A stretch of 64,000 nucleotides of DNA from Porphyromonas circumdentaria (GTDB taxonomy: Bacteria; Bacteroidota; Bacteroidia; Bacteroidales; Porphyromonadaceae): positions 1-64,000 of the forward strand of contig NZ_FUXE01000003.1 in assembly GCF_900167105.1 (NCBI RefSeq), written 5' to 3'. This document shows, piece by piece, positions 27,763 through 35,977 of this stretch. The translations under genes were made by a program, and so were the position numbers. Position 1 is the stretch's first letter, and every line of letters begins with the position of its first letter. The notes below the pieces were generated by a model. It did no database searches. It worked only from the letters and a program-made list of their open reading frames with translations, and was not told where the DNA came from.

Positions 27763-27791
27763 AGAGTTTGCTCAAACAAAAAGCAAACTCT
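27763..27791 (-). terminator. Terminator between the membrane protein and HU-like gene
   Basis: AGAGTTTGC (27763-27771) pairs with GCAAACTCT (27783-27791). On the minus strand TTTTTTTATAG follows, so it is a good terminator for the HU-like gene; the plus-strand side has no T run. Confidence 0.75.
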
Positions 27792-27840
27792 CTACTCTAT
27801 TGCAAAAATTTCTGCAGTTGGGTGTACCCTTGTTTAACCA

Positions 27841-28311
27841 TTATATGCCCTCACCGCTATCCTCTCCACTCCCTGCATCAGGCTTTGGGGCAGGTTTTGC
27901 TCCCTTCTTTGGCTTGGCAGTTGTCTGTTCATAGCTTACATCGGTGAGCGTAAAGTACTTTTTTGAAGGGCTGAGGCGAACAACAGGCTTCTCAATGTGT
28001 ACATTCGCGTTAAATTTTTCACCTTGTGGAACAGCTCTACTCTTGAATGAAGGTTTCAATGTTCCCAAATCGCCAAAATCCACAATATCACCATTAGATA
28101 CTATGTCTTTTGCTATCTCGGTAGCATAGTTTAATACAGCCTCCACTTCCTGACGATTAAAAGTTGTAGACTTAGCTACACGCTCACAGAAATTGCGGAA
28201 ACTTACACGACTCCTACCTGTAGGTTGAGCGATTTGAACTATCTTTCCTGCATTCTTACCAACATTTAGTTTACGCTCTACAAGAATGAATTGTAACGGT
28301 TTATTTGTCAT
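27841..28311 (-). CDS. HU-like DNA-binding protein
   Basis: Histone-like protein of the HU/IHF fold. In the 156-residue sequence, 'KSTTFNRQEVEAVLNYATEIAKDIVSNGDIVDFGDLGTLKPSFKSR' region (residues about 45-90) is the HU core with the conserved G-D-V/I-x-x-x-G pattern. The N-terminal head and the C-terminal tail rich in Lys, Pro, Gly and Asp (KPKKGAKPAPKPDAGSG) are extensions seen in Bacteroidetes HU-related proteins. It is the only minus-strand gene in the element, with its own promoter-like box at 28395-28402. It may shape att-site or origin DNA. Confidence 0.85.
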   Translation of the reverse strand: MTNKPLQFILVERKLNVGKNAGKIVQIAQPTGRSRVSFRNFCERVAKSTTFNRQEVEAVLNYATEIAKDIVSNGDIVDFGDLGTLKPSFKSRAVPQGEKFNANVHIEKPVVRLSPSKKYFTLTDVSYEQTTAKPKKGAKPAPKPDAGSGEDSGEGI

Positions 28312-28394
28312 AATTCCTACATTCTCCTCCTTATATTTCCTCTGTCAGAGCTGGAGGTGTTAGCTTCAGTCAAAGGCTTTTTAGTTCTCCGCTG

Positions 28395-28402
28395 CAAAGA
28401 TA
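28395..28402 (-). promoter_or_regulatory. Promoter -7 box (TATCTTTG) for the HU-like gene
   Basis: Minus-strand TATCTTTG matches TAnnTTTG exactly, 84 nt upstream of the HU-like start. The 410-bp gap 28312-28721 holds this box, the palindrome at 28644-28681 and otherwise AT-rich sequence with no gene. Confidence 0.55.
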
Positions 28403-28643
28403 TTTAATTTATAAAATAAAACATTGGAATTTTACAAAAAAGCTTTGTCGGTTTTAGAGAAAAACTCCTAAGCTTTAAATTAAAAGCTTTATACCTTTCC
28501 TTGATAAGCGTTGGCTTAAAGCAGAAATGAATATCTCCCTCTTATTCATAATCTCGTATCCTCGTTCAATTGCTCATTAGATGATTTTATTGTTTTGTTA
28601 GTTTAAGAAAGTTATTAAAACGCACCAATCATAGTGTTTTTGT

Positions 28644-28681
28644 AGTGTTTTCTCCGTGTTTTGAATCACAGAGAAAACACT
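28644..28681 (+). promoter_or_regulatory. Long palindrome upstream of the HTH gene
   Basis: AGTGTTTTCTC (28644-28654) pairs with GAGAAAACACT (28671-28681), and inner GTG pairs with CAC. The stem is 14 bp with one mismatch and an 8-nt loop. It lies 41 nt before the HTH gene. It lacks a T tail, so an operator or a replication or excision signal is likelier than a terminator. Confidence 0.55.
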
Positions 28682-28721
28682 TTATTCATTTGTGCCATGT
28701 TAAACTCAAAATAGTATAGAC

Positions 28722-29078
28722 ATGGACAACAACGAAATTTCTTTTGAGAATCTACCCAAGGCGGTAGCTCACTTAGTGAACGAAGTAGCTGAGATCAAAG
28801 CATTGGTCGAGAAAGGGCAAGATGCAGTTATTTCTCCAAAACGTATTCCTATCGGGATAGATGAAGCGTGTAAAATCATCGGGAAGGCCAAGCCTACAAT
28901 TTATACGCTTGTGCGTAAGCGTTTACTCCCTTGCTACAAGAATGGAAAGCAACTCTACTTCTTCGAGGACGAGTTGCTCGAATGGATAGCCAATGGTCGT
29001 AGAAAAACGGTGCGAGAACTTGCCGAAGACTCAAAGCTCTTTATCTCTGAAAAGAAGGACAAGCTCTCTCATTTCTAA
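28722..29078 (+). CDS. Helix-turn-helix (excisionase-type) protein
   Basis: A 118-residue protein with an N-terminal coiled segment (LPKAVAHLVNEVAEIKALVEKG) and a MerR/excisionase-type HTH at about residues 46-88 ('PIGIDEACKIIGKAKPTIYT', then 'NGKQLYFFEDELLEWI'). Such genes sit upstream of the replication genes in many Bacteroidetes mobilizable elements. It may act as repressor or initiator accessory factor. A strong palindrome lies just upstream. It is separated from the VapE-like gene by 13 nt. Confidence 0.8.
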   Translation: MDNNEISFENLPKAVAHLVNEVAEIKALVEKGQDAVISPKRIPIGIDEACKIIGKAKPTIYTLVRKRLLPCYKNGKQLYFFEDELLEWIANGRRKTVRELAEDSKLFISEKKDKLSHF

Positions 29079-29091
29079 TATCTATTCAACG

Positions 29092-30297
29092 ATGAAAGAA
29101 GAAATGGATGAACGACCAGAAGGGAAGAAATCCAAGAATGAACGGATAGAGTCCTTTCTAAGGGAACACTATGAATTTCGATTCAATACTGTAAAAAGTC
29201 GCACGGAGTTTCGACGCTCGAATAAAGATGAACCTTTCTACCCACTCGGTAAATTCGACATCAACTCCATGCGACGGCTATTGGATTCTTCACAAGGTAT
29301 CAGTACCTCGGCAGAGAATATACGAGCGATATTGGAAAGTGATTTCTGCCCGCGTATCAATCCTGTACAGGAGTATTTCCAAAAACTATCGAAGTGGAAC
29401 GAGGGAGAGGATTCGGAGATTATTCACTTGGCTTCGTGCGTAACGGTTCGGAATCCTGAGAAGTGGCAAACCTACTTGACCAAATGGCTTATTGCAGTGG
29501 TGGCGAATGCGATGGATGATTTGTTCTGTCGCAATCACACCTGTCTGGTTTTGACGGGAGAGCAGGGTAAGTTCAAGACAACTTTCTTAGACTTGCTTTG
29601 TCCCGTAGAGCTGAAAGCATATTTGTTTACAGGTACTATTGACCCTCAAAACAAGGATATGCAGACCCTTATAGCCGAATACCTGTTTATCAATATCGAC
29701 GACCAACTCAAAGCCCTCAACAAAAGAGACGAAAATGAGTTGAAGAATCTCATCACAACTCCACGGGTTAAGTATCGCAGACCATACGATACGTACATCG
29801 AAGAGTATCCTCACTTAGCCAGTTTTATGGCTTCGGTAAACGGTAATGACTTTCTTACAGATCCGACGGGTAGCCGCCGATTTCTTCCTTTTGAGGTAGA
29901 AGCTATTGACATAGAAGCTGCTAAACAGGTTGATATCAATAAGGTTTATTCGGAGGCTTGGTGGTATTGGAAAAGTGGGTATCGGTACTGGTTTGATGAT
30001 GCTGAGATTGCAGAGTTGCACCGAGAGAGCGAAGGCTTTCATGTGCAGACAGTCGAATACGAAATGTTGCTCAAAGGCTTTGAGAAACCAAGTCCTACGG
30101 AAGAGTCTTATATGACCACTTCGGAAGTCCTGAATTATTTGCGTGGATATACTACGCTGAACCTCTCCGAAAAACGAATGGGAGAAGCTCTGCGCAAAGC
30201 AGGATTTGAACGAAAGTCCCGACGGATAGGAGGTAACCCTATGTATGTCTATCATATCAGGAAAGTCTTTCCGAATCCGTTCGTGAGTTCCTTTTGA
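29092..30297 (+). CDS. VapE-family (virulence-associated E) ATPase/helicase-like protein
   Basis: A 401-residue P-loop protein of the VapE/primase-helicase family, common in phage satellites and mobilizable islands where it takes part in element replication. Walker A is GEQGKFKTTFL around residue 160; Walker B-like 'YLFINIDDQLKALNKRDENE' follows, then 'SVNGNDFLTDPTGSRRFLPF', the family's hallmark region. I chose ATG 29092; the frame is open further upstream but overlaps the HTH gene. It lies upstream of the primase-like gene, separated by a 228-bp gap with repeats. Confidence 0.87.
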   Translation: MKEEMDERPEGKKSKNERIESFLREHYEFRFNTVKSRTEFRRSNKDEPFYPLGKFDINSMRRLLDSSQGISTSAENIRAILESDFCPRINPVQEYFQKLSKWNEGEDSEIIHLASCVTVRNPEKWQTYLTKWLIAVVANAMDDLFCRNHTCLVLTGEQGKFKTTFLDLLCPVELKAYLFTGTIDPQNKDMQTLIAEYLFINIDDQLKALNKRDENELKNLITTPRVKYRRPYDTYIEEYPHLASFMASVNGNDFLTDPTGSRRFLPFEVEAIDIEAAKQVDINKVYSEAWWYWKSGYRYWFDDAEIAELHRESEGFHVQTVEYEMLLKGFEKPSPTEESYMTTSEVLNYLRGYTTLNLSEKRMGEALRKAGFERKSRRIGGNPMYVYHIRKVFPNPFVSSF

Positions 30298-30525
30298 CCT
30301 ATTGATAAATTACAGTTACTACTTACTACAAGAGGATTTAATCCAGTGAAAGAAAAACGATTGATCGTGTAGTATGGTCTTATAATCTGTCTTACGACAG
30401 AGTTACTACTCACACCAGATGATACTACTACAAGAAAACAGGTTACGACTCTTTTTCTTTTCACCGTGAATGAGTTATCCATCCATATTCATGTAGTAAG
30501 GAGAATCTCCAAAACTTAGAAAAAC
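30298..30525 (+). other. Repeat-rich gap, possible replication origin of the element
   Basis: The 228 bp between the helicase-like and primase-like genes hold several TACTAC/GTAGTA motifs (near 30316, 30323, 30369, 30403, 30423 and 30493). CTGTC (30387-30391) pairs with GACAG (30396-30400). A longer imperfect inverted repeat joins GTGAAAGAAAAACGA (30346-30360) to TTTTTCTTTTCAC (30452-30464). Clustered short repeats beside replication genes are what an origin would look like. There is no experimental support. Confidence 0.4.
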
Positions 30526-30528
30526 ATG

Positions 30529-31416
30529 ATGAATATTGAACATATAAAATCCTTATCTCTGAAGGATTATTTGGCTAATAAAGGCCATTACCCAGTGAAG
30601 GAATATACAAGTTATGGAATGTATAGAAGTCCTTTTCGAGAAGAGAGTTGCCCAAGTTTCAAGGTTGATTATAGGACAAACCTCTGGTATGACTTTGGAG
30701 GAAGAGAAGGTGGCAGCATAATTGATTTGGTAATGAAACTACATGGCTGCACACTGTCTCAAACAATTGGACTGTTAGAAAACCGTGTAGAGATTAGCCC
30801 TCTTACGCAGAACGACTTTGACCGACAGGTAGAGGGGCGCGAAGAGATGAAAATAATCGAAGCCGTCTCTTTGCATCATCCTAATTTGCTGAGATATCTG
30901 CAAGACCGTAAGATTGATTGTTCTGTGGCGAAACGGTACTGTCGTGAGGTTCACTATCAAGTAAAAGGGCGTACTTATTACGCTATCGGAATGCCCAACG
31001 ACTTGGGAGGTTATGCTATTCGTAATCTCTATTTCAAAGGCTGTTTACCTCCTTCCAGTGTCTCCTCCTTTGATCGAAATACGGACACTGTAAATCTCTT
31101 TGAAGGATTTATAGATTACTTGAGTTTTTGTACCCTTTATCCTGACAGAAATACTGAATCTGCGATTGTACTGAACTCTGTAAACAATCTCCAAAAGGTT
31201 CATTCCTTACTCTCGAAATATGCCATTGTTAACGCTTATCTCGATAACGATGCAGCAGGAAAGAAAACGCTTGAAGTGCTTTGGAGAATGAATCTTCGTA
31301 TTAATGATTGCTCCAGCCTCTATGGGGAGCATAAAGACTTGAATGATTTTCTCTGTCGAAAAAATCAAGAACTCATTTCTCCTCCGAGAATGAAAAGTCG
31401 GGGACTCAAACGATGA
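30529..31416 (+). CDS. Primase-like TOPRIM protein
   Basis: A 295-residue DNA primase-like protein. The N-terminal part has a CHC2-type finger layout ('YRSPFREESCPSFKVDYR', 'WYDFGGREGGSIIDLVM'), although the full set of zinc ligands is not obvious. A TOPRIM domain follows from about residue 185: 'VNLFEGFIDYLSF' (Glu) and 'AYLDNDAAGKKTLE' (Asp-x-Asp). It probably primes replication of the excised element together with the VapE-like ATPase. ATG 30529 (MNIEHIK) is chosen; ATG 30526 directly before it is equally possible. Confidence 0.87.
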   Translation: MNIEHIKSLSLKDYLANKGHYPVKEYTSYGMYRSPFREESCPSFKVDYRTNLWYDFGGREGGSIIDLVMKLHGCTLSQTIGLLENRVEISPLTQNDFDRQVEGREEMKIIEAVSLHHPNLLRYLQDRKIDCSVAKRYCREVHYQVKGRTYYAIGMPNDLGGYAIRNLYFKGCLPPSSVSSFDRNTDTVNLFEGFIDYLSFCTLYPDRNTESAIVLNSVNNLQKVHSLLSKYAIVNAYLDNDAAGKKTLEVLWRMNLRINDCSSLYGEHKDLNDFLCRKNQELISPPRMKSRGLKR

Positions 31417-31450
31417 ATGGGTATGGAGTCAAGCCCTTTGCTTATTAGAG

Positions 31451-31488
31451 GAGCAAGTTTGTGTTTTGGTCAGACCAAAACCTTGCTC
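31451..31488 (+). repeat. Long inverted repeat before mobC, candidate oriT
   Basis: GAGCAAG (31451-31457) and CTTGCTC (31482-31488) flank the perfect inner pair GTTTTGGTC / GACCAAAAC (31463-31481, one base apart). It lies about 55 nt upstream of mobC and has no T tail. Inverted repeats next to the nic site are usual in oriT, and oriT is usually next to the mobilization genes. A nic site cannot be placed from sequence alone. Confidence 0.5.
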
Positions 31489-31544
31489 TTCGAGGATTGA
31501 CTCATCCCGTTGGTCTATTCATAAATCAAAAAACAAATACGGCA

Positions 31545-31907
31545 ATGAAAACAATAGAAAATCGCAATACGAATGGTCGCCCACCCAAACGACCAGTAGA
31601 AAAGAAGAAATATAAGGTTACACTGAAAATGGCAACCGAGGAGTTCTACTCTCTCAAAGCTAAAGCGCGGCTTGCTGGGATTACTCGAAGTGAATACATC
31701 CGTCGTTGTATCGCTGCGAGTATCGTCAGGCAGAGGCTATCTCCCGAATTGATGAATCACCTTCGTCAGCTAAGTGGAATGGCCAATAATGTTAATCAGA
31801 TTGCTCACAAAGCCAATGCTATGGGATACACACGAGTCTATCAAGACAACCTTGCGATGACTGAGAGATTGGACAACATCATAAAACGAATCGAAGATGA
31901 TTGCTAA
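31545..31907 (+). CDS. mobC: Mobilization accessory protein MobC
   Basis: Relaxosome protein that assists the relaxase at oriT. The 120-residue protein has an N-terminal basic stretch (GRPPKRPVEKKKYKV), a ribbon-helix-helix part ('FYSLKAKARLAGITRSEYIR') and the MobC C-terminal pattern ('LRQLSGMANNVNQIAHKAN'), which matches the family. ATG 31545 is chosen, as the palindrome lies upstream. Its end overlaps the relaxase start by 11 nt. Confidence 0.88.
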   Translation: MKTIENRNTNGRPPKRPVEKKKYKVTLKMATEEFYSLKAKARLAGITRSEYIRRCIAASIVRQRLSPELMNHLRQLSGMANNVNQIAHKANAMGYTRVYQDNLAMTERLDNIIKRIEDDC

Positions 31908-32838
31908 GATTGTTCAGGGGAGAGGATTTCGAGGGGTGATAAACTATGTTTTAGGGAAAGAGCGTGCCCAGCTTTTGCAGGCAGAAGGTATTCGTCTAAA
32001 AGATAGAGAAGCTATAATCCGAAGCTTTGTTACTCAAAGTAAACTCAATCCCAAGATTACGAAACCTGTAGCCCACATCTCTTTGGATTTCTCAGCCCAA
32101 GATAAAGGGCGTTTAACGGATGCTTTTATGGTCAAGGTGGCACAGGAATATTTACAGAAAATGGGATATTCCAATACACAGTATCTTATTGCTCGTCATC
32201 ACGATACAGACCATCCACACATACACATGGTAATCAATCGTATTGATAACGATGGTCGAAGAGTTTCGGATCAAAATGAAAAGCTACGTAGCACAAAGGT
32301 CTGCATGGAACTGACCAAGAAATACGGATTATATATTGCTTCTGGGAAAGAGAATGTCAAGCGTGAACGGCTGAAAGGGAACGACAAAACCAAATATGAG
32401 ATTTACGATGCTCTCAAAAAAGCTATTCCTCAAAGTTTGACGTGGAGACAGTTGCAAGCAACCCTAAAGCAATCAGGTATAGGCTTGGAATTCAAAATGA
32501 ATGGCAATACAGATAAGATTCAAGGCATCATTTTTGAGAAAGATGGTAATCGGATTTCAGGCTCCCATATAGATAGAGAATGTAGCTTCTCAAAGATTGA
32601 CAGGCAGATTAAAGATAATGCCTATCAAGCACTGCAAGTGGCAGAAAAACAAGAATTCAAAACATTGGAAACAGGAGGTGTGATGGATGCTCTTGATTCT
32701 CTTATCGGGCAACTCAGCATTTTCTCACTTTTTAATAGCCCTCATTATGATGCAACGCTTGCCGAATACATTCAGGCTTTGAAAGCCAGAAAGTTGGCAG
32801 CTAAAAGCAAAATTAGAATCCACAGGGTGCTGCACTAA
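31897..32838 (+). CDS. mobB: Relaxase/mobilization nuclease
   Basis: DNA relaxase that nicks oriT and leads transfer of one strand. The 313-residue protein has the N-terminal 'GRGFRGVINYVLG' region and the metal-binding motif III, HHDTDHPHIHMVIN, at residues 101-114 with the three-His pattern His106, His108, His110. A nucleophilic Tyr is likely near the N-terminus (Tyr at about residue 15). It belongs to the MOBP-like group common in Bacteroidetes mobilizable elements. No coupling protein or mating pore genes are in the element, so transfer must be helped by another conjugative element. Confidence 0.93.
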   Translation: MIAKIVQGRGFRGVINYVLGKERAQLLQAEGIRLKDREAIIRSFVTQSKLNPKITKPVAHISLDFSAQDKGRLTDAFMVKVAQEYLQKMGYSNTQYLIARHHDTDHPHIHMVINRIDNDGRRVSDQNEKLRSTKVCMELTKKYGLYIASGKENVKRERLKGNDKTKYEIYDALKKAIPQSLTWRQLQATLKQSGIGLEFKMNGNTDKIQGIIFEKDGNRISGSHIDRECSFSKIDRQIKDNAYQALQVAEKQEFKTLETGGVMDALDSLIGQLSIFSLFNSPHYDATLAEYIQALKARKLAAKSKIRIHRVLH

Positions 32839-32863
32839 TGTTTAATCAAAAAATAAAAAGTAT

Positions 32864-33586
32864 ATGAATACAGATAGAATGGATACTTCGGCCGTATATG
32901 CTCTGTTTGAGGAATTGAAGCAAAGTCTTACGGAAATCGCTTCCTTCTTAAAGGGAAGATCTGAACAACAAACAATCGATTTGAGTAGAATCGAAGAACT
33001 TTTTGAGAGGATGAATACACTTTCAAAGCAAGAGGTATTTTCTCCCGAACAAATCAGGGTCTTGGAAGAAATACTTACCAAGAGTGTAGTGGCAGGACTG
33101 GAAACAGTCTTTGAGAAGCTGGATGGATGGAATTCAGAGAAAAGAGAGACTCTACAAGCCATCGAGGCGAAAATTGATGAGATAGGCAAAGAGAGTCGTA
33201 CTGTCATCCGTAAAGAACATATTCTTAGTCTTGACTTTAAGAACAGTAAAACGGTTATCACTCTTTGCAGTATGGGGCTTGTTCTTTTGTTTTCTCTGGT
33301 TGGAAACTTCAGGCAAATGCGACAAAACGGTCAACTATCGGATAATGATTTGAAGTATCGCTACATCAAAATGTATGGGGAAGTTAATCAGGAAAAGCTA
33401 ATGAATTTGGAAACGCTCTTCACCTATCAGAGAGACGAACAGCAAATTGCACTTATCCGAGAAGAAGTGGAAACTTACGAACGATTAGTTAAAGAACAGG
33501 CAGAAAAGACAGAGCAAGCCCGCCTGAACACATCGCAAGCAAATGAACTTCATAAGCAAGCAGAATCCATAAAACAACGAAAATAA
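32864..33586 (+). CDS. Coiled-coil membrane protein downstream of the relaxase
   Basis: A 240-residue protein without an assigned function. The N-terminal 120 residues and the C-terminal 70 are predicted coiled coil ('EEVETYERLVKEQAEKTEQA'), with one membrane helix at about residues 127-147 (VITLCSMGLVLLFSLVG). Genes of this type follow the relaxase in several Bacteroidetes mobilizable elements, so a role in mobilization is plausible. It lies 25 nt after the relaxase and ends before a terminator-like hairpin. Confidence 0.6.
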   Translation: MNTDRMDTSAVYALFEELKQSLTEIASFLKGRSEQQTIDLSRIEELFERMNTLSKQEVFSPEQIRVLEEILTKSVVAGLETVFEKLDGWNSEKRETLQAIEAKIDEIGKESRTVIRKEHILSLDFKNSKTVITLCSMGLVLLFSLVGNFRQMRQNGQLSDNDLKYRYIKMYGEVNQEKLMNLETLFTYQRDEQQIALIREEVETYERLVKEQAEKTEQARLNTSQANELHKQAESIKQRK

Positions 33587-33617
33587 ATGCTTCTCTTCTA
33601 CACCCATTAAAAGGTTT

Positions 33618-33650
33618 AAGGGGATGAAAAAAAATTCTCATTCCCTTTTT
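33618..33650 (+). terminator. Terminator after the mobilization genes
   Basis: AAGGGGATGA (33618-33627) pairs with TCATTCCCTT (33638-33647; one G-T pair), followed by TTTTTC. It closes the mob operon. The rest of the gap 33587-33924 has a TAnnTTTG box (TATCTTTG, about 33669-33676) and an AT-rich stretch with no convincing gene. Confidence 0.7.
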
Positions 33651-33924
33651 CTATGCTATTTCATTTCATATCTTTGCGCTATCAAAAGAACATTGAACGC
33701 GATGGATAAACCTATTAAATCAACACATTATTTATACTCATAATAAAGCTTGTATGGGGATATTTGAGAAAATGATTAGTGTTTTTCAGTGTACTTTATC
33801 TGATAATAAAAGTACATGGTTGTTTGGTAAAAGACTATTCGAACATGCTCCTTTTTTAATCTTGTGTCTATTCAGTTTTTAAAAATAGATAAGAAATGTG
33901 ATTGTGGATTAAAATAAATTTAGT

Positions 33925-35922
33925 ATGCATATAGAAGAAATTTTTATTGAGAATTATGGTTGCATTAATAGTTTAATTGTTAAACCAGAATTAAATTTAC
34001 AAGGTCAGCCTAAACCTATTGTTTTAGTTGGTAAAAATGGAAGTGGCAAAACTCTTCTGTTGTCAAATATTGTCGATTCTATTGTTGAATTTAAGAGAGA
34101 TAAATACACCGAGTTAAAAGAGGTTTCACAAAACAAATACTATAAATTAGGAAGTAAGACATATATAAAAAGCGGTTCAAACTATGCTTATGCCAAAATT
34201 CGCTACAATAATGATGGAAAACTTTATTCCTATGCTGACTGTATGACAATTAATCATGATTATTTTAAAACCGATCAATATGACCCATCAAAACATATTG
34301 ATTTGGAAATAGATCAGGATAGGTTTAAAGAAACTGGTTTTTATAAAAAAGTTAGCCCATCATTTGAGAAGGAATTCGATAGTAATATTCTGATGTATTT
34401 TCCTGTACACAGATATTATGAGCCGGCTTGGTTAAACCAGAACATAACAATTTCCTTTGAAAAGGAAGATGGTTATGTTGGAAAAAGCAGTAAGAACACA
34501 ATAAAGACTAATATTTTAAATGAAATAGAGTCTTGGATACTAGATGTTGTGCTTGATCAGCTCTTGTACGAACAAAACAATCAAACTGCTGGTAATCTGT
34601 TTTTAAAAAATGAAAAAGGGGAATATATTCCTTTCCCGCTTCCTATTCCTCTAGGATATCAAGGAAAAAATAACGTAATTTTAGGTTTATTAAATCGAAT
34701 TATATCCATAATCTATAGAAGTAAGGACAATAAAATAAAAGATGCACGAATTGGGGTCTCAAGTAAAGAAAGAGGACGAAAAATATCTGTTTTGATAAAA
34801 TTTGCCGATAGTTCAGAAGAAATTGAAGTGGCTCCTACTTTTAACCATTTATCGTCAGGAGAGGCTTTGCTGCTATCAATTTTTGGAGCCTTATTGAAAG
34901 ATTTTGATTCTATCAACAGAGACGGCACGACCGATTTGAACCAAGTAAAAGGGATTGTTATAATTGATGAGGTTGATTTGAATTTACATATTGACTATGC
35001 AAAAAATGTACTCCCCCAATTAATGAAGTTATTCCCCAATGTACAATTTATAGTTACAAGTCATTCTCCATTCTTTCTTCTAGGAATGAAAGAGGTCTAT
35101 AAAGAAGATTACCAGTTGATAAATCTTCCATCAGGAGAATGTATTGTTGAGAATGATTTCTCTGAAATAGTGTCAGCATATAATATCTTTACAAAAGGGT
35201 TTGATGAATTAAATGCTAATTTAAAAACTCTGGAGGATAAAGTTAAAGAGGACACAAAGCCTTTAATAATTACTGAAGGAAAAACAGACTGGAAGCATTT
35301 TAAGTCTGCACTACAATACTTTCAAAATTCAGGTGAATACCTTGATTTAGATATCTCTTTTTGGGAATATGAAGATGAGATAGAGATGAGTGATTCCCAT
35401 TTGGAATCACTACTTAGAAATATGTCAAAAGTAAGACATAGCAGGAAAATAATAGGAATTTTTGATTGTGATGAAGCAAATGGTAAGAAGTATTCAAAAG
35501 AGAGTTTCCTGCATTTAAAAAACAATGTATACGCCTTATCTATACCCAAGCCGACGCACAGATCTACACATTCAGGCATCTCCGTGGAATTATTGTATCA
35601 GGATTCAGACATATGTAAGTTAGATTCTAATAATCGAAGATTATACTTAACGTCTGAATTTAATGAAAGAGGACGTTTAATCTCTAACATGGATATCAGT
35701 ATTGAAAACGCAGATAAAGTAAGAAAATACTTGAGTAATGATAATAATAAGATTATAGATTCTGGGGTAACAGATGGCTCCAGCAACATCGCCTTGACAA
35801 AAAATGAATTTGCTATGAATGTTTTAGGCAAAATGCCTCCCTTTGACCACGTTTGTTTTGAAGGATTTAAAGGTGTGTTTGACAAACTCAAAGAGGTTTA
35901 TGATCAGCCAATGGCCTTGTAG
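33925..35922 (+). CDS. AAA ATPase-TOPRIM (OLD-like) protein, candidate defence effector
   Basis: A 665-residue protein joining an ABC/SMC-like ATPase to a TOPRIM nuclease-type domain. ATPase: Walker A GKNGSGKT at 36-43, signature LSSGE at 309-313, Walker B GIVIIDEVD at 343-351, and the switch His380 (VTSHSP). TOPRIM: Glu451 (TEGKTD) and Asp514-x-Asp516 (FDCDE). This is the layout of OLD-family nucleases, Gabija GajA-like proteins and fused PARIS (AriA-AriB) proteins, all known or suspected phage-defence systems. I cannot tell which. No partner gene such as a UvrD-like helicase is beside it. The gene is clearly more AT-rich than its neighbours and sits at the cargo end of the element, so recent acquisition is likely. 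Confidence 0.85.
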   Translation: MHIEEIFIENYGCINSLIVKPELNLQGQPKPIVLVGKNGSGKTLLLSNIVDSIVEFKRDKYTELKEVSQNKYYKLGSKTYIKSGSNYAYAKIRYNNDGKLYSYADCMTINHDYFKTDQYDPSKHIDLEIDQDRFKETGFYKKVSPSFEKEFDSNILMYFPVHRYYEPAWLNQNITISFEKEDGYVGKSSKNTIKTNILNEIESWILDVVLDQLLYEQNNQTAGNLFLKNEKGEYIPFPLPIPLGYQGKNNVILGLLNRIISIIYRSKDNKIKDARIGVSSKERGRKISVLIKFADSSEEIEVAPTFNHLSSGEALLLSIFGALLKDFDSINRDGTTDLNQVKGIVIIDEVDLNLHIDYAKNVLPQLMKLFPNVQFIVTSHSPFFLLGMKEVYKEDYQLINLPSGECIVENDFSEIVSAYNIFTKGFDELNANLKTLEDKVKEDTKPLIITEGKTDWKHFKSALQYFQNSGEYLDLDISFWEYEDEIEMSDSHLESLLRNMSKVRHSRKIIGIFDCDEANGKKYSKESFLHLKNNVYALSIPKPTHRSTHSGISVELLYQDSDICKLDSNNRRLYLTSEFNERGRLISNMDISIENADKVRKYLSNDNNKIIDSGVTDGSSNIALTKNEFAMNVLGKMPPFDHVCFEGFKGVFDKLKEVYDQPMAL

Positions 35923-35977
35923 AAGATTTTAAAATCATTTTTTCTTAAAATGCTTTTCTCTCGTATACTGGGGTACT

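Noticed and set aside
33772-33882. 36-codon open frame and a 13-codon frame starting near 33702 in the gap before the AAA-TOPRIM gene
   Set aside because: Too short and hydrophobic or low-complexity to support as genes; no clear ribosome-binding context. They could be relics of the cargo insertion.
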